Shown in pieces: positions 11,453 to 22,714 of a stretch of 64,000 nt of DNA (positions within the stretch are counted from its first letter, which is position 1; each line of letters starts with the position of its first letter). The position numbers and the translations under genes are program-made. The notes beneath the pieces were generated by a model, which worked only from the letters and a program-made list of their open reading frames with translations, was not told where the DNA came from and did not search any database. Source of the DNA: Parietaria judaica (taxonomy: Eukaryota > Streptophyta > Magnoliopsida > Rosales > Urticaceae); assembly GCA_954871525.1 (NCBI GenBank), contig OX940864.1, positions 29,320,001-29,384,000 of the forward strand. Direction: 5' to 3'.

Positions 11453-13104
11453 TCTTTTTTTTTTTTGGCACAAATTTTTATGATAATAAATAATGACGTT
11501 GCCTCACCAAATGGCAATCGAGTGACGGCATTGCCACGTGGAAGTCAACATCATGCCATGTGGCATTGACTACCGGATTTTAAGTCATTTGGATGGATAA
11601 TATCGGTCAACACTTTTTAAGCAAGTTTGGGTATTATTGCCGCTATTTTCAACTTTGACCCTATGAAGACAGTGTTGACTAAACGCTAGGTATTTATGCC
11701 GTAAATAATTCATATATATATTTATTGAAGTTTGAAGTTTGAAGAATGAATGCAATTTGTTTAGCATCTTGTCGGTTTTGTGTGGAAAGACAGAGACAAT
11801 GTATTGTGCAAGTTGAGTCCCACTTTTTGTGAGATGCAACTGTCCAGGTCCAGCGCTGATGCAATAATAAATATGATCAAATACACCCAAAACCTTGCCT
11901 TGAAACCCTATTATTATATTTGATGTGAAGTTTTTGGATTCTCGAGACATTTGGGATTTTGTTCAATTCTCAAATGCTCACCTGAATATCTTCATTGTTT
12001 CTTTCGTATTTTTCTGTCGTTTAGGAATTATAGTGATTGTCGTTTTTCTTATGGCCTTGTATTGCATGGGTTAATCCTGTGCACTCTTGTTCAAAAAAAT
12101 CTACTCAACGATAATATGTAATGATGCATGTATTAAGAGATGGAAGATAAGATGTGAGACCACGGTGGAACCGGAACGGCTAGCCCAACCGATCTGTACC
12201 GTTGCGATTGAGCGGAGGAAGCGTGACAATGCCATGCAAAGCGGAGTTAAAAGCTAAATCGTCAATACAAGCCCTTTTGGGTTATGAGTTCTGAGGAAAC
12301 TACAAACCAATGACTGAGTAACATCATAATACTTGGTTCAACGCTTTTAATACAAAATATTGGTTTTAAATATTTAATCATAATCATGACATTATATTAA
12401 TCAAATCAAACTGTCTGAGTGACTGAGCTGCTTAATGGATAAGATCATAACACCTATTTATTGATGATTGAATATTGAATTACAATATAGTACTCAGTGG
12501 CGCTAATATCGTAAGTTCGAGTTATAAAACAAATTAGATTTCGAAATATCTATTTACATACTTAAGGGATATTAACGGTAATAATACCTAATACTTTTAA
12601 ATTTAGACGGTCATATTCCGAACAAAATGGAAGGATTAAATACCCAATTTTTAGAATTTAAAGGCGACTGATTCTTGAACTTTTTTATTCTGAAGGATTT
12701 ACTCAATCTTTTCAATTTAAGGAGCATATTCAAAAAAGAAAAGAAAAAAGGCACACACTATGACAAAGAGTAGACCGAAAAATATGAATAGAAACTATGA
12801 TAAGAGTCCACTGTAATGGTCCATTGGGCCCTCTGAAATTGAAGAGCTTTTGATATCTATATGTTATTGGGCTTTGAATTTTAGAACATGAAAAAAAAAA
12901 AAATCAGTTTATGTTATCTTTCTTAGAACTAATCATATTTTTCTTAGATTTAGATTTCAAATAGGTATTACCATATTTCTATTTTATAAAGCTTTATGTC
13001 TCTATGTTAAATGCATAATGTATTACATCTCGATTCCATATAATTAATGGAATCAAGATACGAACTTAAGGGCAGTCGAGTAATTATAAATTGAGGTAAG
13101 AAAT

Positions 13105-13144
<40 letters not shown>

Positions 13145-13675
13145 GAATAAAAAAATTGATAAATAAATTTTTGGGGTAAAAATATTGAGAGATAAGAAAA
13201 TTTGAAGAGAGCACAAGCTCCTTTAGGCTACTATGCGGTACGTCATTGGATATAATATGTCCTTTTTAAGTTTAAACTTGCCAACAAAGATGTTCATTCT
13301 CTTCTCCATCTTACTAGTCTAAATTTATGAGATCACATTTATTTGTAAATTATTATATTTGTCACCACTCACGGCAATTAAGTTTATTAAATACATAATT
13401 TCTGCTACTATTAGTCAAAATTACAAGATATACTTGCATTACAATGTATGAGTAGATGACACTATATTGGTCAAGATTACATGATATATAGTATAACCTC
13501 GTTAAATTAATACTCGATAAATAAATAACCTCAATTAAATAATACTTTTTGTATGATCCCTATTCTAACTAAAATCCATTAATTACACCTAGATAAATTA
13601 ATAACCTCAATAATATAATAAAATTATCTGATCCCGATAATATTAATTAATAGAAGTCTTACATTATTTATAATA
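11453..13675. other. Intergenic AT-rich stretch without a recognisable gene
   Basis: Holds a homopolymer T-run (11456-11469) and a segment at about 11610-11710 (gggtattattgccgc, gtatttatgccgta) resembling the ends of the Mutator-like family at 14975 and 37669. There is a (TA)n microsatellite at 13108-13137, and at 13495-13660 an AT-rich segment with repeated 'taacctc-aat-taat' words that looks like an old MITE. A 121-codon open frame on the minus strand at 11950-11585 has no feature I recognise. Confidence 0.4.
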
Positions 13676-14221
13676 GGGTTAATCCCGGTAAAAGCTCCAA
13701 TACTTTTAGAAATGGACCAGTAAGTTCCATTTTTTTTTTTGCTCGGACAAGGTTCCAATTCTTTAGTTTTGTATCCCTTTTGGTACCTACATCAAAATTT
13801 GCGTCCTCCACCGTTACTCATGCCATGTCAAAAATTTGGTTTTTTATTCCAGTTCTTTTTTTTTTACCCGGAAAAAGTTCCGATTCTTTGGTTTTGTCTC
13901 CTCATTTCACTTTCGTGAATATTTACGAACCATGAATTATGCCATTTTCGGGACTTGAAAAAGAAATTGTGCTCCCGTTTAAGTATATATTTCACTATTA
14001 TCTTTGATCTCCAACTTTCGGATGGCTAATTTTCCCCGGAAACGAGGATAAAAATTTGTAACGGTCGCATGAGTGACGGTGGAGGACGAATTTTTTTATG
14101 GAGGTACCAATAGAGATACAAAACTAAAGAATTGAAACTTTGTCCGGGCAAAAAAAAAAAAAGAATTAGAATTTACTAGTCCATTTTTGAAAAGTATTAA
14201 TTTTTTTGCCGAGATTAACCC
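13676..14221. mobile_element. Mutator-like MITE, 546 bp, 9-bp TSD
   Basis: Perfect 9-bp direct repeat TTTATAATA at 13667-13675 and 14222-14230. The ends are inverted (GGGTTAATC...GATTAACCC). The arms pair over more than 100 bp with indels, for example 'ccaatacttttagaaatggaccagtaa' against the complement of 'ttactagtccatttttgaaaagtatta'. There is no coding sequence. A 9-bp duplication with long inverted arms is the Mutator-like (MULE) signature. Confidence 0.8.
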
Positions 14222-14230
14222 TTTATAATA

Positions 14231-14974
14231 TAAGAGTATTATTCTCTCCACATATATATAAGGTAACATGCATTTGCATCTTATCTGTGTACATAATTTG
14301 TGCTTATTTTGGCATATATCCAATTTCTTTGCAATTCTAGCCTCAAGTATCTCAATTAGGTCCTATAAATTCATGTTGTTGTTTTTTTTTCTTTCATTCC
14401 TTCTAATTTTGTCATATATCTCTCAACTTTATTTGCATCTTTGGCATAAAAGGGCTCGATGAGGTCAATAGTGGTCCAAGATGACAAACCCCCTGTTTGT
14501 GGTTGTTCATTGAGAAAGAGCTTTCTACTTTTCAAATGAAAATATTAAGAAAAAAATAGAGGAATTGAATATTTGGTAAATTATTGAAGATAGATTTAGA
14601 AAAAAAATTCTTGAATAATTGTGATGTTCAATGAACAAATTCAAGAAGTGAGTTTATGGTGTTTTCAAATAATTCATCTCACTTTTTTCTTTTTTGTTGT
14701 ATTAACTTGCACTATAATGTGTTATCATGTACACTTATTAATGTATGTGACTTGCACTATAACATTTTATATATGTAATTATGTATTTATATTATTGATG
14801 TTTAAAAAATTAATTTTTTGTAAAGAATTAAAAAGAGAGAAAAATGTACCAAACAAGTTTTCTATTTTTTTGATTTTCAAATAAAAAAAAATAAAAATCT
14901 ATACCAAATAATAATTTAAAAACAACTACTATAATTTATTACACTACAATTATAAAGAACTGTAAAATAAAAAA
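14231..14974. other. AT-rich spacer between two MULE-type elements
   Basis: Nothing with coding character. Open frames here are low-complexity Phe/Leu/Cys-rich translations of T-rich DNA. The sequence is probably non-functional or decayed transposon. Confidence 0.4.
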
Positions 14975-15442
14975 GGGTTAATGATGGCTAAAATACTCAA
15001 AGTTTGGTCAAAGAACCCCTCGTGTACCCAAAGTTTAAAAGTGATGGCAAAAATACCCAAAGTCGCATTTAGGGAGTTGACCACTCCATTCTCGTAACGC
15101 CGTTAACTTACCTATTAACTCTGGCCACGTGGATAAATTTGTTTTGTTAAGTGTAATCATTAGGGGTTCAATTAGTTGTATTAAATAGTGTTTATTAGAG
15201 GTTTAGTTCGTAGTTTTGTCGTAAACGAGGCTGATTTGGACTCATCCATGTGGCGAAAATTGTTATATTAGCAACCCACGTTTGTCCGCGTGGCCATAGT
15301 TAATGGGTAAGTTAATAGCGTTACGGGAATGAAGTGGTCAACTCCCCAAATGAGACTTTGGGTATTTTTACCACAACTTTTAAACTTTAGGTACACGAGG
15401 GGTTCTTTGACCAAACTTTGAGTATTTTTGCCGTCATTAACC
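14975..15442. mobile_element. Mutator-like foldback MITE, 468 bp
   Basis: The left arm 14975-15145 (GGGTTAATGATGGC...) is the inverted complement of 15272-15442 (...GCCGTCATTAACC) along about 170 bp with scattered mismatches. Flanks share AATAAAAA (left about 14966-14973, right 15444-15451), in keeping with an 8-9 bp duplication but in low-complexity DNA. The element at 59303-59598 is a truncated near copy, and the ends resemble those of 37669-39187 (word ggcaaaaatacccaa). Confidence 0.8.
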
Positions 15443-15881
15443 GAATAAAAATAAAGCTTTTGAGTTGATTACCAAATAGGCCCAAGTGTTTGGCTGCAAG
15501 GAAAATGGAGATTCACTGTTGTTTAGGACCAATATGACTCACTATTGCTCATTCACTCGTCTCTTGATCTTCACACACAAATGACTATGATATATAATTA
15601 TGTATATACACCAGTCGGTTTAATCTTTTTTTTTTTAAGAAACTAATTGGTTTAATCTTTAATGGACCCATTAAAAAAAAAATCTTTAGTGGACCACGTT
15701 TCTTCATTCTACGTTAATATATATATATATATCTTTTGGGTTATACATTAATATATTTTATTTTTAGAAGATGATGCGAAAGCTGTTGTCAAAGATTTTC
15801 TGGTTCATACCGAAGCCATCGGATTGACATGTGACGAGAAAGATTCAATGGGCTGATTCATTCTGTTTAATATATATATAT
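15443..15881. other. Spacer with an exon-like fragment
   Basis: Mostly AT-rich. At 15768-15855, after a TTTTTAG acceptor-like site, an open stretch of 29 codons (DDAKAVVKDFLVHTEAIGLT...) runs to TGA. I do not recognise the family. It may be a stray gene exon carried here or chance. (TA)n runs occur at 15717-15731 and 15871-15881, the latter being the integration site of the next element. Confidence 0.3.
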
Positions 15882-16462
15882 TGTTATGTGTATTTTTAAT
15901 AACATATAAAAATTGGGTTTTTTTTTTTTACACAAGTCAAAGCCTATCACCAAAGTCAAAGACCGGAGGCCGACGAGCGAGGCCCGGAGTCAAAAAGGCA
16001 AAGACGAGGCGATGAGGCGACGAGGCCGACGAGGCTGACGAGGCGACGAGCCGACAAGGCGACAAGATGACAAGCCTGACAAGTACCCGCGTCATGGCCT
16101 GACGAGGGCATAACTCATAATTATTCCACACGACGAGGAGATCCGAGATCATGAAGACCCCCGGGAAATCCTCCAGATTCCCCCAGACTCAACATACGGA
16201 CTCGCGGACAACCAGAAGACATCAAAGACAAATCAAGAAGCACCGACGACCCCCTCGACAGGGCTAGGGGCCGTGGCAACCCCCCTGTAGCAGGAGAGAA
16301 ATTCGTAGGCCCCTAAAGGTGCAATTTCAGGGAATTGGTTTTCCTATAAATAGGAGCATTCCCCCCTCATTTCCACACTCATTCACAACTTTCTCCTGAG
16401 TTTCTCTCTCTGGCTTTCTCTCTCTAAAAATTCATCCACTCCTATAAGAGGAAGGACTTGAA
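15882..16462 (+). repeat. Truncated 5' LTR of the 15882 gypsy element
   Basis: Aligns collinearly to the first part of the 3' LTR (22715 onwards), including the GACGAGGC-rich short-repeat block, a CCTATAAATAGG TATA box at 16344-16355 and the TCTCTCTCT leader. Homology stops after GGAAGGACTTGAAT at 16462. About 1 kb of LTR, together with the primer-binding site, is missing. Confidence 0.8.
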
Positions 16463-16733
16463 TTCAAGCCGAGTCACGAGCCTGCTACGAGAAAGGAGTA
16501 TGCCGGAGCACAGCCACAGTCGCCGCCATCAACGAAGGAGTCAGCAACCGTAGCATCGCCAGACGAGGAGAACCAGGAGAGGATGCAAAAAATCCAGCGA
16601 CCGTTATCGGACTGAGAGAGATATTCGCCCTCCTGCGACAATACGAGAAGACCCTGGACCATTCCAGGAAGACGAATGGAGTCGCACCAGAAGATTCTCC
16701 AGACTACACGACGTACAGCACCTCATCAACAAG

Positions 16734-17497
16734 ATGTTCAACCGCCTACGCTTTATCAAGCGGAAAATAAACCTCGCCAAGCAAAGGAGTGAAGAAGAAC
16801 GCCGGCCAGGGGTCGCCAAGAAAAGAGAATCAAAGACTGACATAGTCGCCGAGCAAACTCACGGCGCCAACACCCCCACAGTTGAAGGAAAAAAGAAGAC
16901 GAAGGACGCGCCGTCGAGCAAAAGAACCGCGCCCAATGGGCCGGTATGGAGTATGCACATCAGTGGAATCAACGGCGACACCAGCGCAGGAGCAGGAATC
17001 GTCATCACCAGCCCTCAAGGAGAGAAGTCAAAATACGCCATCAAGTTCGAGTTCACGGCCTCAAGCGACGAAGCCGAATGCAGAGTGCTACTCGCCGGCC
17101 TGAACCTCGCCGAAAGGCTCGACGTGAAGAATTTACAAGTACAATGCAGCTCACAGAAGATCGCGAGTGGATGAACGGCGAACTATCGACACAGGAGGAC
17201 AAGACGCTGACACAGTTGGAAGAAGCCATGGACCGCCTCCAGCCATTGACGTGGTACGAGATCGCTTGGATCCCTGTAACCGCCAATGATGAAGCAGCCA
17301 CACTAGCTCGAGCAATGAGCAGAAAAGGAGAAGACAAACGGCACAAGATCCCCGACGAAGAAACGGAGGAAGAGTCAACCGCCTACGAAGAAATTCTCGC
17401 CACCAATACCAAAGACGAGCCTAAGTGGATGACTGCAATAGTCGACTGTCTACGCCAAGGCGAGCTATCAGTCCCACCAGTCAACCCGCACTACTGA
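16734..17497 (+). pseudogene. Gypsy extra RNase H (aRNH) and linker, degraded
   Basis: The frame 16734-17174 encodes a basic linker followed by GPVWSMHISGINGDTSAGAG, SPQGEKSKYAIKFEFTASSD and AECRVLLAGLNLAERLDVKN. It parallels the second RNase H of the other gypsy element (49128-49568: WNLHVDGASNAHGSRAGIVF). A stop or frameshift near 17160-17174 moves the continuation to another frame (17161-17497: LTWYEIAWIPVTANDEAAT), the usual region downstream of this RNase H. The first catalytic Asp of the family (HVDG) is replaced by Ser (HISG). It is broken. Confidence 0.7.
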
Positions 17498-17708
17498 AGA
17501 CACGGCGAAAGCCCCATATCCGTTTTAATAAAGCTCAATGCAAAAGGCCAAGTCTACTATGTAGACTAACCTAATCTACGAATAAATTTATCTTTACGAA
17601 ATACTCTGAATGTTTTCCCGAAACTGCAAGGCAGATTACGCTAAAACTCAGGGGGTACTACGGTATATACCGTCCCTAAAAAAAAAAAAAAGGCTACGCG
17701 CCGAAGAC

Positions 17709-18022
17709 CTTCGCCAAGTAACAATAGGCACCGGCACACTCACCGGACTCATTCGCCAGGATAAACAGGCACTGGCACACACACCGGAACTCATTCGCCA
17801 GGATAAACAGGCACCGGTACACACACCGGAACTCCTTCGCCAGGATAAACAGGCACCGACACACACACCAAAACTCTTTCGCCAGGATAAACAAGCACCG
17901 GCATACACACCGGAACTCCTTCGCCAGGACAAACAAGCACCGACACACACACCGGAACTCCTTCGCCAGGATAAATACGCACCGGTACACACACCGGAAC
18001 TCCTTCGCCAGGTCACAATATG
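17709..18022 (+). repeat. 42-bp tandem repeat array, about 7.5 copies
   Basis: Units start at 17710, 17752, 17794, 17836, 17878, 17920, 17962 and 18004 (core TTCGCCAGGATAAACAGGCA), each 42 bp with few substitutions. Because 42 is divisible by 3, three frames stay open. The plus frame reads LRQDKQAPTHTPE per unit. The array lies between the pol remnant and the antisense gene, where Tat elements often carry tandem repeats. I regard the open frames as by-products. Confidence 0.9.
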
Positions 18023-18355
18023 CAGCCCAAACTTGTCAGATTAGCTACCCGGCGAGCAAAGGCATACAATCGTCTACGGACAACCTATACTACTTGTAGG
18101 TTAAAAAAGGGTGACGACCTTACAATCGCAGAAGAATGCACTCACAAGACTGCTACAACGCGCCACGACGCGCACATTCGACAAGCAAATGTATGAACAA
18201 GACCCAAAGTTCAAATTATACTAAATGCATAAATGTCATTAAACATGTACAAAACGAGAAGGTGAAACACGCTGAACAAACATGTTAGGGCAACGAGTAA
18301 GGCTAAAACAAAGCCTGAAAATGTCTATAAATCATAGAGGAAAAGAAAAGGAAAA
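18023..18355. other. Spacer between tandem repeat and antisense gene
   Basis: No coding sequence. It should hold the 3' UTR of the minus-strand gene (stop at 18356). Confidence 0.4.
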
Positions 18356-21300
18356 CTAATCTCTGGGAAGCGCCAAGCTGAGAGGCTCCGTATCACGAAC
18401 GGAGTCCGGAGCACCAAGGACGTCAAGGAACTTGAAGGAAAGAGCAAGATGACCATTCTCCTGAAGATGAGCCGCCTGGCAATCCGCAAATCCCGACCAA
18501 TACACCTCGTCAGAAGCTGCGTGCCACATCGCTTCTGTCTCAGCCAGACTCGCGTCAACATCCGCCTTCAGCATAGCATGGGAGGAAGTAGCCTCGGAGA
18601 CATCATGCTGAAGACGCTCAATCAGGGAATCACGCCTCGCCAAAGAAGCCTTCAAAGCCGCGATCTGGTCCTTCGCCATACGAAGCTCATCTTCAACGGC
18701 TCGACGACCCTCGCGCATGCCATCAGCCCGAGAGATCTTGACCTCGAGCCTCGCTTTGGCCACCTCGCCCTGCAGCGCATCACACTCGGCAACGACTTTC
18801 TTCAAGTCTCCCTTCAAAGACGTACACAGGGCATTGAAAGCTTCAAGACGATGAGCCACCTCCACCGACAACAATAAGGCCTAGACGACAAACGACGAGT
18901 ATAAGGAAGAGAAATACGATGAAGTAAGCAAGAATGCCAAGTACGTACGTTTGCCTGACAAAGGGAATCATCAACAACCAAAGCCGAGTCCGGAGCACCC
19001 ACCACCAACGCAATCACCCAAGGACGAAGATCAAAGACGCTCCTGACACAAAGGCGCTTGAGACTCACCGCACGCTCAACGCTCAACGAACCGCCGGACT
19101 CAGGATTCTCGCCTGACGGAGGAACAGCAATAGAAGCAGGCACGTCAGCACGAGAGTCGCCCCCTGAAGCCACAATTGGAGATGGTATCCCACCAAGACC
19201 AGCACTACACTGACGAACCCGACGAGAAGAATCCCCAACCTTGCCAGGAGACGGCGAGCGCGAACGACGAGACGAAGATACCTTCCCTGACGATAATCGC
19301 CGCTTCAGAAGACGGAAGGTACGATCATCAAGACCATCGCCAGACGACTTTGAGGCCAGAGCAACGTGAACACCTGGGGCAACATGAGCACCGGAAGCAA
19401 TGGCAGAAGCCTGAGGACGCATCTGAGGAACAAACTTCCTGAAGCCAAACGAACCTGCGCAACAACGAACAAAGCAATGGAGAATTGTATAGCTAATAAA
19501 GACCAAGCAAAGGGAATTATACCTACAGGAGTCGACGAAGCTATAGCAGCCAGCGGACGGACGACCACCGAAGGAATACGCCGCTCAGAAGCTGGAGTCG
19601 TCGCCTTCGACGAAGCCTTCGTCGGAGAAGAACGACGAGCACTTTCCCTTGAAGAATGGTGAACACCTTCCCTTGAAAAACAACGAACATCCGCCCTCGA
19701 AGAATGACGAACGCCTTCCCACGAAGAGGCACGAGGCACATCATCCTCAGCCGGAGGAAGCACGTGAAGAGAAACTGGAGCATACACGTCTGCCTCATCA
19801 ACGTCGACAAAGCCTCTTAGCGAATCAGCTACGAAGCCTGCCGAGATCCACCACCGAGACTCCGTAAAGGAGAGCAGACTACCCTTCATCACCAACCCCG
19901 AGATCAGGCTACCAAAAGTCCCCTAGCCAGACGTATGCTAATACAGCAGACACAACACCTGAGAGCTGAAGTCAGGCAGAGACGAGCCAAGCAGGGACGT
20001 CGGAGCCCAAACCCATTGACGACGCCAATGGAGATCCAACCTGCATCGAGGCAACTCCAGACGAACATACGACGAAGACACCACATATTCTCCAGCCTTC
20101 GAAGTACGACAGTAGAAGCAAAAAGCGGTGCGAAACTCTTCGACCGTCAGAGATCGACGAGAATGAACCCGCCAAACTGAGAAGCACGTCGCAAAGGCAC
20201 GAAAAGACCCCGGCACAACCTGGAAGGCCGGTACGCTCAACGACACTAAGAGATCATGGACGAACAACCGAAGAGGAAGGCCCATCCCATGACGAAGACT
20301 CTCCAAGTGCACCGGCAGAAAATCGGGGACACAATCACAAGGAAGCTCGCCTGCAGTAGGAACTCGAAGACCGGCGAATTACGACAACCTATGAAGAGCA
20401 AGAAAGGACGTCAACGAAGACTCAGTGACGTGGCTATGCACAATCAACTTAGGACAGATGGCCGAAACACGGTAGCGACGCTGTCTGAGCGTCTCGTCAG
20501 CAAGAGGACCCTCGCCAGCGGCAATGCCCATAATGGCAAGACCCTTACCTGCAGGTCCCTCCTCAGCAACGGGCGCCTCATCGACAAAGTCCCCGCCAGC
20601 GCCCTGCTCTTCGACGGCATCGGACGTATCGACATCAGCAAACTTTACGTTAGAGGCACCATCAAGGACCGAAGGCTCGGAGCCATGCTCGCCAGGAGAT
20701 CCGCCAGAAGCCGCTAAGCCACCTGCAAAGTTCACAGCACGTCCAGGAAATTCGGAAGACAAAACGCTCTCCGCCGGAGCCAACGACAAAAGACGAATCA
20801 ACAACGAGAGGTCCTTACTTAGCCTGGATACCAGAACACTTGGCCTAGGAATTATTATATCCTCGGCAGGAGATAGCCCCGGTCCCGACCAGTCCAACGC
20901 AAATATCAGATTGTCAATCGGTGTCTCGAAGCCCTCGAAATCGACGTTTCTGTCGAAATCAGACTCTACCACCGCTTTTGGCGGCCCTTTCGCCGGAGCA
21001 AGCTTGCCGGAGTTGAAGACAACCTCACTACCTCCAACGGACATCACCATCACCACCAGAGCACTCGCTAAGCCACTGCCAGCCTCAAAGGATGCGCCGA
21101 TTGCACCGAAGACCACACCGGAGGACACGCCATCCACCGTGCCGGAGACCGTGCCGCCACCTGAGACCACCACAAAAACCACCGACGAGCCAACTCCGGC
21201 CAACCCCATCTCGCCGGGGCCCCCACAACCAGCTCTACTGCAGTCCGCACCAAGGCCTGCCGAGCCGACGACATCGCGCACGCCAAACGCACCACCCGCC

Positions 21301-21839
21301 GCCGCTGCTCCAACCACCGTGCCACCACCGACGACCAATACAGACGCCACCGACGAGACGACTCCGGCCGACCCTGCCTCGCCGTGGACCCCGCGGTCCG
21401 CTCCTTCGCTGCCCGCACCGAAGACCTCGCGCACACCGGAGCCAAACACCTCGCCGGTCACCACGGCGACCGCCGTTCTCAGCCCAGACGCCGCCGAATG
21501 GCCCCCGCCGGTCACCTCCGCCGTCGCCGACGTACCGAATGCCACCATGCAGCCGTCATCCTCGTAAAAAACCGAGAGGACGCCGAGCTCTCCCACGCCG
21601 AGTTCGGCCTCCTCCGCGAAGCCCGCCGGAATTTCAATTCTCGCGCCATCACCTACACGTAATATGTCTTCAAGGCTCAATGTCCAATCATCCAAGCTCG
21701 CCGGAGCACCATCAACGGTGACCGGAGTTTCATCGTCAAAGAGAAAATTCGACAAAGAGAGCTTACCGGACAAAACGACATCGTCAACGGGGAATTCCCC
21801 GCCAAACTCGCCGGAGAAAGTCATCACCACCGCAAGCAA
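18356..21839 (-). pseudogene. Antisense spliced ORF of a Tat element, 'putative gypsy type transposon' domain protein
   Basis: Runs opposite to the retrotransposon. Exon 1 (21839 to about 19964) encodes a Gly/Ala/Val/acidic-rich N-terminus and then a globular domain (GMGLPLRLFVHDLLVSLSVP, SFRAFATCFSVWR, LTVEEFRTAFCFYCRT) that I recognise as the plant putative gypsy-type transposon domain (PF04195-like). One TAA at 20381-20379 interrupts it in frame. Later exons are about 19939-19523, 19454-18949 and 18880-18356, separated by two 68-bp GT-AG introns (19522-19455 and 18948-18881) whose phases join correctly. They encode a Ser/Arg-rich stretch and a C-terminal coiled coil (RLEAFNALCTSLKGDLKKVV). 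The first intron is less certain. Antisense ORFs of this type are known in Tat-lineage elements. Their role is unknown. Confidence 0.6.
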
Positions 21840-22714
21840 GGAAAACGCAGCCGTTGAAGCTTCCCGGAGAAGTGCAACACGCGAATTGGAGAAGAGGAAG
21901 GAAAGAGAAAGTTGCCTTCAACCCTAAAAGGTATTTATGAGGTAATATTTCCCCTAATCTCATTTCCCTTTAATTAAAATTCAAATTCTATGATTCATAC
22001 AAGCCCAAAAATCGCACAAACTAGGCCCGTAAAGCGGATGTTTAATTTTTAAATGGTAAAAAATGATCAAAATGGGCTTTTATACGTTTTTACGAGAAAA
22101 ATGTTATTTTCAAAGGCTATGTATAAAACCTTGGAAATTAAACTTTGGAACTTTATAAAGTTTCATTTTTAATTTTCAAACGTGAAAACCAAATTAAAAT
22201 TACTTTCCCGGGTTTTCATGAATTATTTACTTTTTTTACGGTTTTTATTACAAGTAAAAACTTGCGCAATAATTAAGGAACTTTTTAAAGTTTTAAACTT
22301 AATGCGCAATTATTATTTTCAAATTATTTATTTGCTTTCACATTTGCTATGTCACTTGATTTTATTTATTTATTTTTGGATTTATTTTAGGAGTTCAAAA
22401 TTAATTTAAAAGGCATTTATTTTACAAATTACGCCTATGAACCTCCAAAAATCCAAAAATCGAGTAAAATTGTAAAAAAAATTACTTGTGACTTATTTAA
22501 TCAATTTGCTTATGTCTTTGACTATGCTCAAATTATATTTTTGAAAATATTTTACAAACACCCAGTTAAAGGAATTTTGCAGTTCCTTGGGAGGACGGAG
22601 AGGAGACTAAAATCTCTGACAACCCGGATCCTTGCCAAATAACACAAGTTGCCTTAGGTTTTAAAAAGAAAAGTTTCTCACGCAATACAATTACCCAAGA
22701 AACTAGGGGGTTAA
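21840..22714. other. Antisense promoter side and 3' UTR of the gypsy element
   Basis: Upstream of the antisense gene on the minus strand and between it and the 3' LTR on the plus strand. From 21950 the base composition turns AT-rich. No coding sequence. It ends with purine tract ACTAGGGGG at 22703-22711, the expected plus-strand primer next to the 3' LTR. Confidence 0.5.

Noticed and set aside
11585..11950. 121-codon minus-strand open frame starting MSRESKNFTSN
   Set aside because: No motif recognised, no neighbouring exon with consistent splice sites, and no promoter or codon pattern setting it apart from chance.
16000..16090. GACGAGGC short repeats considered as a CRISPR-like array
   Set aside because: Units are irregular, without spacers, and occur in both LTRs of a plant retrotransposon.
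17648..18016. Minus-strand frames of Cys/Trp/Arg-rich repeats over the 42-bp array
   Set aside because: They are by-products of a tandem repeat with a period divisible by three; the plus frame is open for the same reason.
20524..21567. 347-codon Pro/Thr/Ser-rich open frame on the plus strand
   Set aside because: It is the shadow of the antisense gene, whose Gly/Ala/Val-rich first exon keeps the opposite strand open in GC-rich DNA. No domain is visible in it.
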